64,000 bases of DNA, taken from assembly GCA_965250205.1 (NCBI GenBank), contig CBDFNK010000018.1:124001-188000 (forward strand), read 5' to 3'. This document shows positions 1 through 8,817 of this stretch, piece after piece. How positions within the stretch are numbered: the stretch's first letter is position 1; each line of letters opens with the position of its first letter. The notes below the pieces were generated by a model. The model did not search any database. It saw nothing but the letters and a program-made list of their open reading frames with translations, and had not been told where the DNA came from. This DNA is from JAHZKN01 sp965250205 (GTDB taxonomy: Bacteria; Pseudomonadota; Alphaproteobacteria; Rhizobiales; Hyphomicrobiaceae). The position numbers and the translations under genes were made by a program.

Positions 1-1
1 C

Positions 2-2194
2 CTGTTTTCCTTCAACGCGCCCGCCGGTGCCTGCCCGACGTGTGACGGCCTGGGCACCGAATTACAGTTTGAACCTGACCTTGTCGTGCCAGACGCCAGC
101 CGCAGTCTTGCTGAAGGCGCGATTTACCCATGGGCCAAATCAGGCACCGCATCGCCTTATTATGAGCAAACGCTTGATAGCCTCGCCAAACACTACAAAG
201 TGTCGACCAACAAACCCTGGGAGCGCCTGCCCAGCCATGTCCAGCTGGCACTGCTCTATGGGTCAGGCGATGAAGACATCACTTTCACCTACTATGATGG
301 CGTCCGAGACTACGACACGGTCAAACCGTTTGAAGGCGTCATTGGCAACATTGAGCGGCGCTGGCGCGAAACCGATAGCGACTGGGTGCGTGAAGAACTA
401 TCGCGCTATCAAGGCGCGCACGCTTGTGATGCCTGCGGCGGTTATCGCCTCAAACCGCAAGCGCTGGCGGTGAAGGTTGGCGAAAAACACATCGGCGAAG
501 TCGGCGACCTCTCAATCCAAGCGGCCAACCAATGGTTTGCTGATGTTCCGAAAACATTTACCAAGAAGCAAATCACCATTGCCACGCGCATCTTGAAAGA
601 AATTCGCGAGCGCTTGCAGTTTCTCAACGATGTCGGCCTGCAATACCTGACGTTATCGCGCGCATCGGGCACGCTGTCGGGTGGGGAAAGCCAACGCATT
701 CGCTTGGCTTCACAAATTGGCTCCGGGTTGACCGGCGTGCTCTATGTCTTGGATGAACCGTCAATTGGTTTGCACCAACGTGACAATGAGCGTCTACTTG
801 AAACGTTGAAACATCTGCGCGACCTCGGCAATACGGTGATTGTTGTCGAACACGATGAAGATGCAATCCTGGCGGCTGATCATGTTGTCGATATTGGACC
901 GGGCGCGGGCATCCATGGTGGTGAGATTGTTGCAGCGGGCACACCTGATGAGGTGATGGCAACCAAGACAAGCCTGACCGGACAATATCTCACCGGCGAA
1001 CAGCAAATTGCGTTGCCCGCAAAGCGACGAAGCCCGCAAAAAGGCAAGGCGCTGAAAGTTGTCGGCGCTGAAGGCAATAATCTCAAAAACGTGTCGGCTG
1101 AAATTCCACTAGGACTCTTGACCTGCATCACAGGCGTTTCAGGCGGCGGCAAATCCACACTGCTGATCGACACCATTTACAAGGCCGTAGCCCGACGCCT
1201 CTCCAACGCACGCGCAAACCCGGCCCCACATGACCGCATCTTAGGGCTGGAACACCTCGACAAAGTCATCGACATTGATCAATCGCCAATTGGGCGCACG
1301 CCGCGTTCCAATCCAGCCACCTACACCGGTGCCTTCACGCCCATGCGCGAATGGTTTACCGGTCTGCCGGATAGCCAAACACGCGGTTATGCACCAGGGC
1401 GCTTTTCGTTCAACGTCAAAGGTGGCAGGTGCGAATCCTGCAAAGGCGATGGCGTCATCAAAATCGAAATGCACTTTTTGCCCGATGTCTACGTCACCTG
1501 CGACCAATGCCACGGCAAGCGCTACAATCGCGAAACGTTGGAAGTCAAATTCAAAGACAAGTCAATTGCCGACGTGCTCGACATGACGGTTGAGGAGGGT
1601 GCTGAGTTCTTCAAGGCCGTGCCCTCCATCCGCGACAAACTTGAGACCTTAGCCCGCGTCGGTCTTGGCTATATCCACATCGGCCAACAGGCAACAACGC
1701 TTTCAGGCGGCGAAGCCCAGCGCATCAAGCTCTCCAAGGAGTTGTCGCGACGCGCAACGGGACGCACGCTTTATATTCTCGATGAACCGACCACCGGCTT
1801 GCACTTCCACGATGTTGCAAAACTGTTAGAGGTCTTGCATCAGCTCGCCGAAGCGGGAAATACCGTGGTGGTGATTGAGCACAATCTGGAAGTCATCAAA
1901 ACCGCCGACTGGATTATTGACTTAGGACCTGAAGGCGGCGATGGCGGTGGTGAAATTGTAGCTACTGGCACGCCGGAAGACGTGGCACGGGTGAAGGGCA
2001 GCTACACCGGGCAATACCTGAAAAAAGTCCTCGCCAAAAACCGCAAGGCGACGCCTTTGAAGGGCATAGCAAGACCCTCAAGCGGCACTGCGAAGGTGGC
2101 CGCAAAACGCAAGGCACAAGGGGCAGTGAAACGGAAGACGATTAGTCGAAAACCTGCGGCCAAAGTCAAAACGGCGAGGCGGAGTAAAGTTTAG
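2..2194 (+). CDS. uvrA: UvrABC excinuclease subunit A, 5' truncated by the window
   Basis: Damage-sensing ATPase of nucleotide excision repair; works with UvrB and UvrC in the cytoplasm. The reading frame is open from base 2 and begins inside the gene with a UvrA zinc-hook pattern (FSFNAPAGACPTCDGLG), so the N-terminal Walker A region lies outside the window. Visible in order: ABC signature LSGGESQRIRLA near 674, Walker B with VLDEPSIGLHQRD, the second Walker A GVSGGGKSTLL near 1133, the second zinc module CESC...CDQC near 1430-1510, the second signature LSGGEAQRIKLS near 1698 and Walker B ILDEPTTGLHFHD. The last about 45 residues are a Lys/Arg/Ala-rich tail beyond the conserved core, likely disordered and perhaps DNA-contacting (inference). 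Family identity is certain. Confidence 0.98.
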   Translation: MFSFNAPAGACPTCDGLGTELQFEPDLVVPDASRSLAEGAIYPWAKSGTASPYYEQTLDSLAKHYKVSTNKPWERLPSHVQLALLYGSGDEDITFTYYDGVRDYDTVKPFEGVIGNIERRWRETDSDWVREELSRYQGAHACDACGGYRLKPQALAVKVGEKHIGEVGDLSIQAANQWFADVPKTFTKKQITIATRILKEIRERLQFLNDVGLQYLTLSRASGTLSGGESQRIRLASQIGSGLTGVLYVLDEPSIGLHQRDNERLLETLKHLRDLGNTVIVVEHDEDAILAADHVVDIGPGAGIHGGEIVAAGTPDEVMATKTSLTGQYLTGEQQIALPAKRRSPQKGKALKVVGAEGNNLKNVSAEIPLGLLTCITGVSGGGKSTLLIDTIYKAVARRLSNARANPAPHDRILGLEHLDKVIDIDQSPIGRTPRSNPATYTGAFTPMREWFTGLPDSQTRGYAPGRFSFNVKGGRCESCKGDGVIKIEMHFLPDVYVTCDQCHGKRYNRETLEVKFKDKSIADVLDMTVEEGAEFFKAVPSIRDKLETLARVGLGYIHIGQQATTLSGGEAQRIKLSKELSRRATGRTLYILDEPTTGLHFHDVAKLLEVLHQLAEAGNTVVVIEHNLEVIKTADWIIDLGPEGGDGGGEIVATGTPEDVARVKGSYTGQYLKKVLAKNRKATPLKGIARPSSGTAKVAAKRKAQGAVKRKTISRKPAAKVKTARRSKV

Positions 2195-2280
2195 GCCAAC
2201 CTGTTCGTCTGTGCACAAACGACCTTGACTGCTCACCACAAATGTTCTACTTTTGTTCTCATGTGATTTGGATGAGAACA

Positions 2281-3171
2281 ATGCCCCAAGACGCTTTCGC
2301 CGGACCCCACACCATTGAAAAGCTTGAACGACTGGAAGGTTATTTGACAGCCTTCTTAACCGTCATGAAAAAGCAGAACTTCAAAACCATATATTTTGAT
2401 GCTTTTGCTGGCACTGGAACCATTCCAACATCTAAAGAAAATTTGTCATTAGACTTGGGTGACGAAGCGCGAGCTTTTGTTACCGGGTCTGCCAAACGAG
2501 CGTTAGCTCTTAATCTGTCCTTCGACGAATTCGTCTTTGTTGAAAAGAACCCAAAAAAGGCTAGGGAACTAGCAGCACTAAGGACAGAATTCCCAGATAG
2601 AGCAAAGCAAATCCAAATTTCTTGTTCGGATGCAAACACAGCCATCCAGGAGTTTTGCAAAAATGAAAATTGGAAAAATTCGAGAGCCGTTGTGTTTCTT
2701 GATCCTTTTGGAAACCAAGTTGAGTGGCAAGCAATCAAGTCGCTCGCACACACACATGCAGTTGACCTTTGGTACCTTTTCCCTGCTGGGCTAGGTGTTG
2801 CTCGTCAAATTGGAAATGATGGCACCGTACACTTCACACATGAAGAGTCCTTAAACCGGTTGTATGGAACAACGGAATGGGAATCCACTTTGATTGAAAA
2901 ACGAGAAACAAACCCTGATCTTTTTGGACACATTGACGTTCAAATACAAAAGAAGAATGATGCACCAATAGTAGCAACTGAGTTCATGATTAAGTCCATG
3001 AGGTCGGTGTTTCAAGGTGGTGTGCTCGACGATTTTTTGCCCTTGGGGTCGAAGAATCATCATAACTACTCGCTACTATTTGCATGGGCCAATCCAAGCC
3101 CCAATGCAAAGAAAGCCGGTAAAATTGCCAAGGCCGTCATGAGGAGCAACCGTTATGGCAGGCGGAAGTGA
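2281..3171 (+). CDS. tcmP: three-Cys-motif partner protein (TcmP family)
   Basis: First gene of a two-gene cassette; it overlaps the next gene by 17 bp. The protein has a Rossmann-methyltransferase-like glycine motif DAFAGTG at residues 40-46 and a later VVFLDPFGNQVEW resembling the catalytic DPxG/DPPY region of nucleic-acid methylases. This pattern, together with a DUF5131/Gp37-Gp68 neighbour carrying three clustered cysteines, defines the TcmP family, whose molecular function is unknown. I chose the ATG at 2281 because a GGATGAG lies about 8 bp upstream and the product then starts like other members; in-frame ATGs at 2242 and 2272 are alternatives. Base composition is more AT-rich than flanking uvrA, which fits acquisition as a cassette. 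A role in DNA or RNA modification or phage defence is only inference. Confidence 0.85.
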   Translation: MPQDAFAGPHTIEKLERLEGYLTAFLTVMKKQNFKTIYFDAFAGTGTIPTSKENLSLDLGDEARAFVTGSAKRALALNLSFDEFVFVEKNPKKARELAALRTEFPDRAKQIQISCSDANTAIQEFCKNENWKNSRAVVFLDPFGNQVEWQAIKSLAHTHAVDLWYLFPAGLGVARQIGNDGTVHFTHEESLNRLYGTTEWESTLIEKRETNPDLFGHIDVQIQKKNDAPIVATEFMIKSMRSVFQGGVLDDFLPLGSKNHHNYSLLFAWANPSPNAKKAGKIAKAVMRSNRYGRRK

Positions 3172-3922
3172 CATCGAATGGACGGACGCCACGTGGAATC
3201 CGGTGACGGGTTGCCTGATGGTCTCGCCAGGTTGCACAAACTGCTATGCAATGCGCATGGCAGCACGCCTACAAGCTATGCAACACCCCTCATACAAAAA
3301 CGTAACGCGCAAAAGTGGTAACAAACAGGTTTGGACTGGCAAAGTCCATCTCAACCAGAACGCGCTTGAAATTCCCTTGCGTTGGCGAAATCCGCGCCGT
3401 GTTTTTGTGAACTCAATGTCCGATTTGTTTCAAGATGGTGTGTCACCCGGCTTCGTAAAGCAAGTTTGGTCCGTGATGGAACGTGCGAAGTGGCATTCGT
3501 TCCAAATTCTCACGAAACGACCAGACCGAATGCTAAAGCTTTTGACTGAGTACGATTTTCCTGTACTGCCAAATGTTTGGCTTGGCACCTCTGTTGAGTG
3601 TCGCGACTACATTTATCGTATTCGGGAATTGCGCAAAACGCCGGCGGCGCTACGTTTTATATCTTTTGAACCACTCATTGGCCGAATTGGTAAAGTCAGC
3701 TTGCGTAACATTGATTGGGCTATCGTGGGCGGGGAATCAGGGCCGTCTGCGCGTCCGATGGATGCCAGTTGGGTCGGCGAGATTCTTGAAAATTGTGAAA
3801 GCTATGATACCGCCTTCTTCTTTAAGCAGTGGGGCGGCACGAACAAAAAGAAGACAGGCCGAAAGTTTCGTGGAAAAACATGGGACAACTATCCCGAAGA
3901 AAAACTCGTTGCTGCTGAATAA
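3155..3922 (+). CDS. DUF5131 (phage Gp37/Gp68-like) three-Cys protein
   Basis: 255 residues. The N-terminus shows the family signature IEWTDATWNPVTGC followed by CX6CX2C (Cys20, Cys27, Cys30). This is a radical-SAM-like arrangement, though not the canonical CX3CX2C. Further on are FVNSMSDLFQ, FQILTKRPDRM, WLGTSVE and IVGGESGPSARPM, all typical of Gp37/Gp68 (DUF5131) proteins, which are related in fold to spore-photoproduct-lyase-type enzymes. The start overlaps the end of tcmP by 17 bp, so the two are almost certainly co-translated. Members are found in phages and in mobile cassettes. The chemistry is not established; an iron-sulfur cluster on the three cysteines is inference. Confidence 0.88.
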   Translation: MAGGSDIEWTDATWNPVTGCLMVSPGCTNCYAMRMAARLQAMQHPSYKNVTRKSGNKQVWTGKVHLNQNALEIPLRWRNPRRVFVNSMSDLFQDGVSPGFVKQVWSVMERAKWHSFQILTKRPDRMLKLLTEYDFPVLPNVWLGTSVECRDYIYRIRELRKTPAALRFISFEPLIGRIGKVSLRNIDWAIVGGESGPSARPMDASWVGEILENCESYDTAFFFKQWGGTNKKKTGRKFRGKTWDNYPEEKLVAAE

Positions 3923-3950
3923 GTAGCGGCGATAAACAGGACCTCACACC

Positions 3951-4337
3951 ATGGACATCATCGCTGTCATCATCCTGCTCGCCATCCTACAGCTCATGGC
4001 GTTTGGTATGATCACCGGGTTTTCGCGTGGTAAGCTTGGTGTCGATGCGCCTGCAACGACCGGCAATGAACAGTGGGAACGTCGCTTTCGTGTGCAGCAG
4101 AACACCATGGAGCACGTTGTGGCGTTTGTGCCCGCCATTTATCTGTGCGCAACCTACACCAATCTAACCCTGGCCATCGCTGCGGGCACCATCTATCTCA
4201 TTGGCCGCTGCATTTATGCCTATTGCTACATCAAAGAACCAAAAACACGCGCGCTCGGCATGATCTTGTCGTTCTTCCCAACGGCGACGATGGCGTTGGC
4301 TGCCCTCGGTGGCGTATTGATGACCGTGCTGGGCTAG
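3951..4337 (+). CDS. MAPEG family membrane protein
   Basis: 128 residues with about four hydrophobic segments: residues 1-25, then regions near 50-70, 75-92 and 105-128. MAPEG proteins (microsomal GST/leukotriene synthase-like) are small four-helix membrane enzymes acting in glutathione-dependent metabolism. The pattern ERxFRVQQNTMEHVVAFVPAIYLCATY and the segment around GRCIYAYCYIKEPKTRALG are the usual MAPEG signatures (E..xxN..E). It begins 28 bp after the three-Cys gene, but composition and function suggest it is not part of that cassette. A degenerate copy of its 3' end lies at 5932-6025. Confidence 0.9.
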   Translation: MDIIAVIILLAILQLMAFGMITGFSRGKLGVDAPATTGNEQWERRFRVQQNTMEHVVAFVPAIYLCATYTNLTLAIAAGTIYLIGRCIYAYCYIKEPKTRALGMILSFFPTATMALAALGGVLMTVLG

Positions 4338-4348
4338 TTGGGTTTCGC

Positions 4349-5203
4349 CTACTCCAGCGACGGCAATCGACCTAATGTGACTTCCGCTTCCCATAAGCTG
4401 CGGCGCAATTCTGGCACGTGTGCGCAAAGACGTACGTGATTTTTGCCAAGCACAGTTGGCACTAAGATGTAATAGAAGTGCGATTCATCAGGCACTTCAT
4501 GAATGAGGCCCCAGCTTATTAAATAGTTGAGATCAGAGTCTGAAATGAATTCCTTCAATTTAATATTGAGTTCCGGCAACCCCAACCTCCAACGCGTCGC
4601 GGCCATATCGACAAAAACCAAGGCGCGACACCGTGCCAGAGTCATGCCCGGTGGCGCATGCTGATGTGCATAGTCCTTAAACGCCGCCTCTCTTGCAACG
4701 TGTCCGCGATCGGCAATGAGATCTTCATAGCAACGGTGAACAAAGGAGATCTTCTCGCGCAACACAGCCGTTCGTAACAGATCAAGGCGATCATTGTGAC
4801 GCTTACTCACCCCAATAAGATCAAAACTGCCATCAGGTTTGTGTATCGAAAGGCTTGTGCCGGAATGCACATTGAGGTCACGGCACTGATTCACGACGTC
4901 GATCTCTAAGGCATTGTATCGCCTGCCGAGATCAACTTCGGACCAGAAGAAATGCCCCTGCACACGTTCGGCAAATTCTAAAACCGGGTCAACGCTTTTA
5001 AAGTCCAGGGAGATGTAAGCATCGCCATAGCCTTCAGGCATCATCATCCAGGGTAGCTTTTCCACCTGGCGATTATCTCTCAAGGTGGCAAACACCAGAT
5101 TCTCATAACCCTCATCGCCAGCGTCTTTCGCCAAAAATTCACCAAGCTCCGTAGTGTCCGTGATGCGCCTTGCCGCATCAACAAAGTCCTCGTAACTGAG
5201 CAT
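4349..5203 (-). CDS. autoinducer-binding-domain protein lacking a LuxR HTH
   Basis: 284 residues from the ATG at 5203, preceded by GAGGAG (a TTG six codons upstream is the alternative). Residues about 20-180 resemble the LuxR-type N-terminal ligand pocket: YENLVFATLRDN, YISLDFKSVDPVLEFAERVQGHFFWSE with its conserved Trp/Asp region, then GTSLSIHKPDGSFDLIGVS. A normal LuxR protein would continue with a GerE helix-turn-helix (E...L...GxxxxEIA). None is visible here; instead the C-terminal third (VDMAATRWRLGLPELNIKLKE onward) is an unfamiliar domain. It is convergent with the MAPEG gene, and no luxI-type synthase is in the window. It may be a ligand sensor that acts by protein contact (inference). 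Confidence 0.6.
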   Translation of the reverse strand: MLSYEDFVDAARRITDTTELGEFLAKDAGDEGYENLVFATLRDNRQVEKLPWMMMPEGYGDAYISLDFKSVDPVLEFAERVQGHFFWSEVDLGRRYNALEIDVVNQCRDLNVHSGTSLSIHKPDGSFDLIGVSKRHNDRLDLLRTAVLREKISFVHRCYEDLIADRGHVAREAAFKDYAHQHAPPGMTLARCRALVFVDMAATRWRLGLPELNIKLKEFISDSDLNYLISWGLIHEVPDESHFYYILVPTVLGKNHVRLCAHVPELRRSLWEAEVTLGRLPSLE

Positions 5204-5373
5204 GAACGCTGCTCTCCTCAAGGCTAAACTTTAGACGATTGGCACTCAAACCGGTCCATCTGTCTATGAAGCACCAGGATCAGTGTTGCACAGGGCACAC
5301 CACCTGGTCGAATGAACTCAAGGGCAGGCTGGACAATCGAGCTCCCGTGAGCGTATCGCCTCAAAAAGCAGAC

Positions 5374-5868
5374 TTATCCCTTCAACTGTCGGGCGAAGCG
5401 TTGCCGTAGCATCGTGAGTTTGGGATCAATGTAGGTTCGGCAGAACGGGCGGTTAGGATCCGCGTCATAGTAATTCCGAAACTGGTCGGGCGACGGCTTG
5501 AAACCGCGATGCGACAACACCAGCGTCACGAACGGCGCTTCAAAGTCCGGCTGCAATGCATCAAGCACCGATTGGACCTCGCCATGTTGCACTGGATCAT
5601 GAACATAAATGGCGCTGCGATACTTCCCCCGCAGCTTATGCTGCGACATGCTGGAATGAGTGCGCAGGTGGATATCAATCAAGACTGCTAAATGAATGTC
5701 ACCAGGGTCAAACGTAACATCAACGACTTCCGACCACGTGTCATGCGGCGGATCGGACTTTGCAAAACCTTGATCCACAGAGACGATACCACGTAGCGCC
5801 TGAAACACGGCCTCCGTGCACCAATGGCAGCCACCGCCAAACCCAATCTGTTCAAGTTGTGTGTTCAT
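5374..5868 (-). CDS. msrA: peptide-methionine (S)-S-oxide reductase MsrA
   Basis: Reduces methionine-S-sulfoxide in proteins and free methionine to repair oxidative damage. The nucleophilic cysteine sits in GFGGGCHWCTEAVFQ; the HWC form (rather than GCFWG) is the variant MsrA class also seen in Bacteroidetes. Further family blocks are FDPGDIHLAVLIDIHLRTH and the SQHKLRGKYRSAIYVHD region. At 164 residues it is near the usual minimum length. The start is the ATG at 5868; a TTG nine bases upstream is possible. It is a single-gene unit; the gap to the next minus-strand gene contains no obvious co-transcribed partner. Confidence 0.88.
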   Translation of the reverse strand: MNTQLEQIGFGGGCHWCTEAVFQALRGIVSVDQGFAKSDPPHDTWSEVVDVTFDPGDIHLAVLIDIHLRTHSSMSQHKLRGKYRSAIYVHDPVQHGEVQSVLDALQPDFEAPFVTLVLSHRGFKPSPDQFRNYYDADPNRPFCRTYIDPKLTMLRQRFARQLKG

Positions 5869-5931
5869 CACCCTCAATCACGCGTCGTTGCTACCACGCA
5901 CCTCAAGATGACGCATGACCGCTCCTCGTCA

Positions 5932-6025
5932 ACGCGCGCACTGTTATTTACGCCTGTCGTTCGTCCCAACAGCAACGATGGTGTTGGACACCCTCGGCGG
6001 CGTATGGATGACTGTCATCGGCTAA
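5932..6025 (+). pseudogene. decayed 3' fragment of a second MAPEG gene
   Basis: This stretch matches the last about 94 bp of the MAPEG gene at 3951-4337. In frame from 5957 it reads SFVPTATMVLDTLGGVWMTVIG and stop, against SFFPTATMALAALGGVLMTVLG and stop in the intact gene. Upstream, the ACGCGCGC anchor is also shared, but with a one-base length difference that breaks the frame, and nothing of the first three helices remains. Divergence at the nucleotide level is moderate, so the duplication is not recent. Confidence 0.75.
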
Positions 6026-6538
6026 CAGCCCATCACGGGGCGGTCAAGCTGACGTCGTCATATGAATTTTTGGAAAATTTATCCCCACGAGGCTGCATCA
6101 CCTTAAACTTCTCACATCCGGCTTGAAAGTTCGGGGGTTCGGGCGCGCGCCGGTGTCCCAACGCAAGCGGGAGGTGAGGGTCAACGGCTTGGGACATAGG
6201 CTTCGCCGAGAGACCGTCTGCCGCCATCGATTAAGTACGTTGGCGATGCCTTTGGGATGCAAAAGGACAACGCGGTGGTACCCCGTCCCTCACCGGCGGA
6301 TCGGCTTCGGTCGCATCCTAATATAACTCAAACGGCCAAGCCGTTCCGCTCCCCGAACACCTCGGGGCACTCAAACACTTTCAACCTTCGGGCGTTTGAC
6401 GTCGCGAGATCAAATGAGCGTGCGCGGCGCGGCGCAATCTTTTAAAGACAGCGGGCAAAACTCCATCGCGCGGATCAGCGGATCAGCGGATCAGCGGATC
6501 AATTGTCTTTGCCGCATCATTGAGCTAAGTTTGAATCC
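6026..6538. other. gene-free stretch with a short tandem repeat
   Basis: No convincing gene in either strand. A small tandem repeat GATCAGCG (three full units plus a partial unit, 6473-6502) lies just before the DUF2905 gene. A CCCCGAacacCTCGGGG hairpin occurs near 6352. Short open frames here lack ribosome sites and family features. Confidence 0.5.
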
Positions 6539-6796
6539 ATGAGCCTCTTTTTCACAGTCTTGTTTGTCACCCTCATCGTGCTCGGCGCACTGATGGCGTG
6601 GAATGAAGAACGCATCTCCTCTCAAGACCCCTATGATGACGATGACAAACAAGCGGGCGCAAACGCCCCCTTGTCGCTTTTGCCCGGCGACATCAAATAC
6701 CAAAGCCCGAACGGCAAGTTCCGATTTTATTTCCCCGTCACCAGCTCAATTGTTCTGAGCATCGTACTGACGTTGGTGCTCAGGTTTTTCGGGTAA
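6539..6796 (+). CDS. DUF2905 family small membrane protein
   Basis: 85 residues with an N-terminal helix (residues 2-20) and a C-terminal helix (about 68-85). Between them is LLPGDIKYQSPNGKFRFYFPVTSS, matching the DUF2905 hallmark LPGDI...xxFRFYFP that precedes the second helix. The linker contains an acidic DPYDDDDK stretch that most members do not have. Function of the family is unknown. It is probably a monocistronic inner-membrane protein. Confidence 0.85.
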   Translation: MSLFFTVLFVTLIVLGALMAWNEERISSQDPYDDDDKQAGANAPLSLLPGDIKYQSPNGKFRFYFPVTSSIVLSIVLTLVLRFFG

Positions 6797-6920
6797 GGTC
6801 CAGACCACTGGTCAGCAAAACCAGAATGAGCGATCACCACGTATAGTTTAAATGCAGCGCACGCCCCTGCCGGTTCCCAATCAACAACTCTTGCGACCAA
6901 ATTTCGGAGACCTGCCCCCC

Positions 6921-7343
6921 ATGACGTCAGCAAACCCTTCGACACCCGACCGTGAGCTTGAACTATCGCTAGCGTTGATGCGTCTTGCGATTGCAGGTTT
7001 TTTGATAGTCTGGGTCTGCGATAAACTGTTCAACGCAGATGGTGCCGTCAAAACATTCTCAAAATACTATTTCGGCTTATCAGGCGATACGGTAATGCTG
7101 GGCATTGGCCTGGTGCAGTTGGTGTTGGTCCTCGCGTTTGGCGCAGGTGTATTCAAAACGATTTCCTACGGCGCGGTGACACTCATGCACGCTGTGTCAA
7201 CCATCGCCAGCTATGAACGCTATCTCGATCCGCTGGCACGGCCCAACATTTTGTTTTGGGCCGCCGTTCCGGTGCTCGCGGCCATGGTGGCGCTATTTAT
7301 TTTACGTGCACGCGATCGGATGTTGACGTTAGGTGGAGAGTGA
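6921..7343 (+). CDS. DoxX-like four-helix membrane protein
   Basis: 140 residues from the ATG at 6921 (the ATG at 6852 would add a 23-residue unstructured leader; GGAG lies about 10 bp before 6921). Four hydrophobic helices: about 18-36, 57-77, 80-97 and 112-130. The pattern ALMRLAIAGFLIVWVCDKL and the later charged loops are DoxX/MauE-like, a family of small membrane proteins linked to redox or thiol homeostasis in some bacteria. No partner gene is adjacent. Family assignment is by pattern only. Confidence 0.6.
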   Translation: MTSANPSTPDRELELSLALMRLAIAGFLIVWVCDKLFNADGAVKTFSKYYFGLSGDTVMLGIGLVQLVLVLAFGAGVFKTISYGAVTLMHAVSTIASYERYLDPLARPNILFWAAVPVLAAMVALFILRARDRMLTLGGE

Positions 7344-7376
7344 TTGTCAGCGCTGCTCTGTCCTAAGTCGGACCTG

Positions 7377-7916
7377 CTACCCGGCCTCGACAATCTTCTT
7401 CAGGTTGGCCAAGCCTTCCTCATATTTTTCACCGATCATTTGATCGATGTCGTGCCTCATCAAAATGCACATCGCTCGCATCACGAAGTTGTGCTCACCG
7501 AGCATCGTCCATGTTACTTTGGTGTTGGCACCTTTGGGCTCCACTGCGAAAGCAACATCGGCGGTGGCTGGAAACGGAGACACAAAATCCAATTTCATTT
7601 TGACGTCGCTTGACGGATTGGAATCGACAATGGTCATGGACCCTTCGCCAACCTCGCTATTGCCCTTCCATTTGCCAATAGCACCTTTACCGTCCTCAGG
7701 GCCTTCGTAAGTCATCACCGCGTTGGGATCGACCTTCGCCCACGGTGACCAGACATCAAACTTTTTCAAACTGTTGATGTGCGGAAAAATCGCCTCAGGC
7801 GTTGCCGCCATCTCAGCGGACCGGGCAACGCTATAGCCAGCAGGTTGCATCGCAACGTAGGCAAGAAAGGCCACGATAATAGCGAGCAAGAGAATGAGGA
7901 GTTTCTTGAACATCAT
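7377..7916 (-). CDS. membrane-anchored SRPBCC (polyketide cyclase/dehydrase-like) protein
   Basis: 179 residues. A single N-terminal hydrophobic helix (residues 4-23) is followed by a START/SRPBCC fold: SAEMAATPEAIFPHINSLKKFDVWSPW, then the acidic TYEGPEDGKGAIGKWKGN strand, VTWTMLGEHNF and a long C-terminal helix ending GLANLKKIVEAG. Such proteins bind hydrophobic ligands; the substrate is unknown. The ribosome site GAGGTGC precedes two adjacent ATG codons. The gene is convergent with the DoxX-like gene. Confidence 0.8.
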   Translation of the reverse strand: MMFKKLLILLLAIIVAFLAYVAMQPAGYSVARSAEMAATPEAIFPHINSLKKFDVWSPWAKVDPNAVMTYEGPEDGKGAIGKWKGNSEVGEGSMTIVDSNPSSDVKMKLDFVSPFPATADVAFAVEPKGANTKVTWTMLGEHNFVMRAMCILMRHDIDQMIGEKYEEGLANLKKIVEAG

Positions 7917-8057
7917 GCACCTCGGGCTGTTTGAAACGGAACTTGTGCGTGCCAGATTTGACGCTGGTGATTTGGCGCTGGTAAGGCATCGATGCTGGAA
8001 ATTCTAAAATCCTGCCCTATAAAGGCGGCTCAATTTGTCGGTTAGGCTTGCCATCAT

Positions 8058-8639
8058 ATGCTGAAATTCCTGCGAAAGGAACTGGTTGCGCTGCTCGCCG
8101 AAGCGGGCGCTGCATTGACGGTGCTTAGCCAGTTGGCCAGTGAAGTGGCGATGCCAGATTGGCTGCGGGATTTTCTAGGCTTTTGGCGTCAGGTTTTGAC
8201 AACTCTTTGGACGCCCTTACTCAAGCATTTTGATACTACCCTTCACCCACAACTTATCGCAGCACTGTCACTAGCGTTGTTTATGTGCCTGCTTGGAATT
8301 GGTGCCCGTATGGCGCGCGCGCGCGGGCGCGCACCCTTGGCACCAATTGAATTTCGGTTCCTGGAAGATATGTCGTTTCCGAGCCTGCTTGTGTACGCAG
8401 GCCTCGTTTATGCCTTCTTGATTGGATCAGGACCAGACCCCGCACAAGAACCGCCGATCGTGTTGTTCGGAAGCGAGATCGCGGGGCGCTATACATTCGC
8501 GCTCATTGTCACCATCGGCTATGCGCTTGGTGACTTTTTGGGGCACAAAGCTTTTCATTGGCGCCTTTTGCGTGTCGCAACGCTTGTCGCAGCCGTGGTG
8601 ATTGGCCTTATTTTCGCCGCTGCACCGATTGCGACCTAA
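8058..8639 (+). CDS. conserved membrane protein of unknown function
   Basis: 193 residues. I do not recognise a family. There are four predicted membrane segments (about 65-88, 107-127, 142-162 and 170-190), with an amphipathic N-terminus of about 60 residues and a short basic loop MARARGRAPLAP between the first two. It is transcribed divergently from the SRPBCC gene; the 140-bp gap presumably holds both promoters. Confidence 0.65.
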   Translation: MLKFLRKELVALLAEAGAALTVLSQLASEVAMPDWLRDFLGFWRQVLTTLWTPLLKHFDTTLHPQLIAALSLALFMCLLGIGARMARARGRAPLAPIEFRFLEDMSFPSLLVYAGLVYAFLIGSGPDPAQEPPIVLFGSEIAGRYTFALIVTIGYALGDFLGHKAFHWRLLRVATLVAAVVIGLIFAAAPIAT

Positions 8640-8817
8640 CCGCCAGACACGAAATTGCAAATAAAAATATTTGTTTTTCGCGACGGATGCCCACCCTTAC
8701 GACCGTTATTCCCTCATACGGCCACAACTTGGTTCGGTATTGCGCGTATCATCTGCTGCAACCGGGTCAAGACCCCCCCCCAAACGGTCGTTTAAGGACA
8801 GAGGAGTTCAAAAACAA

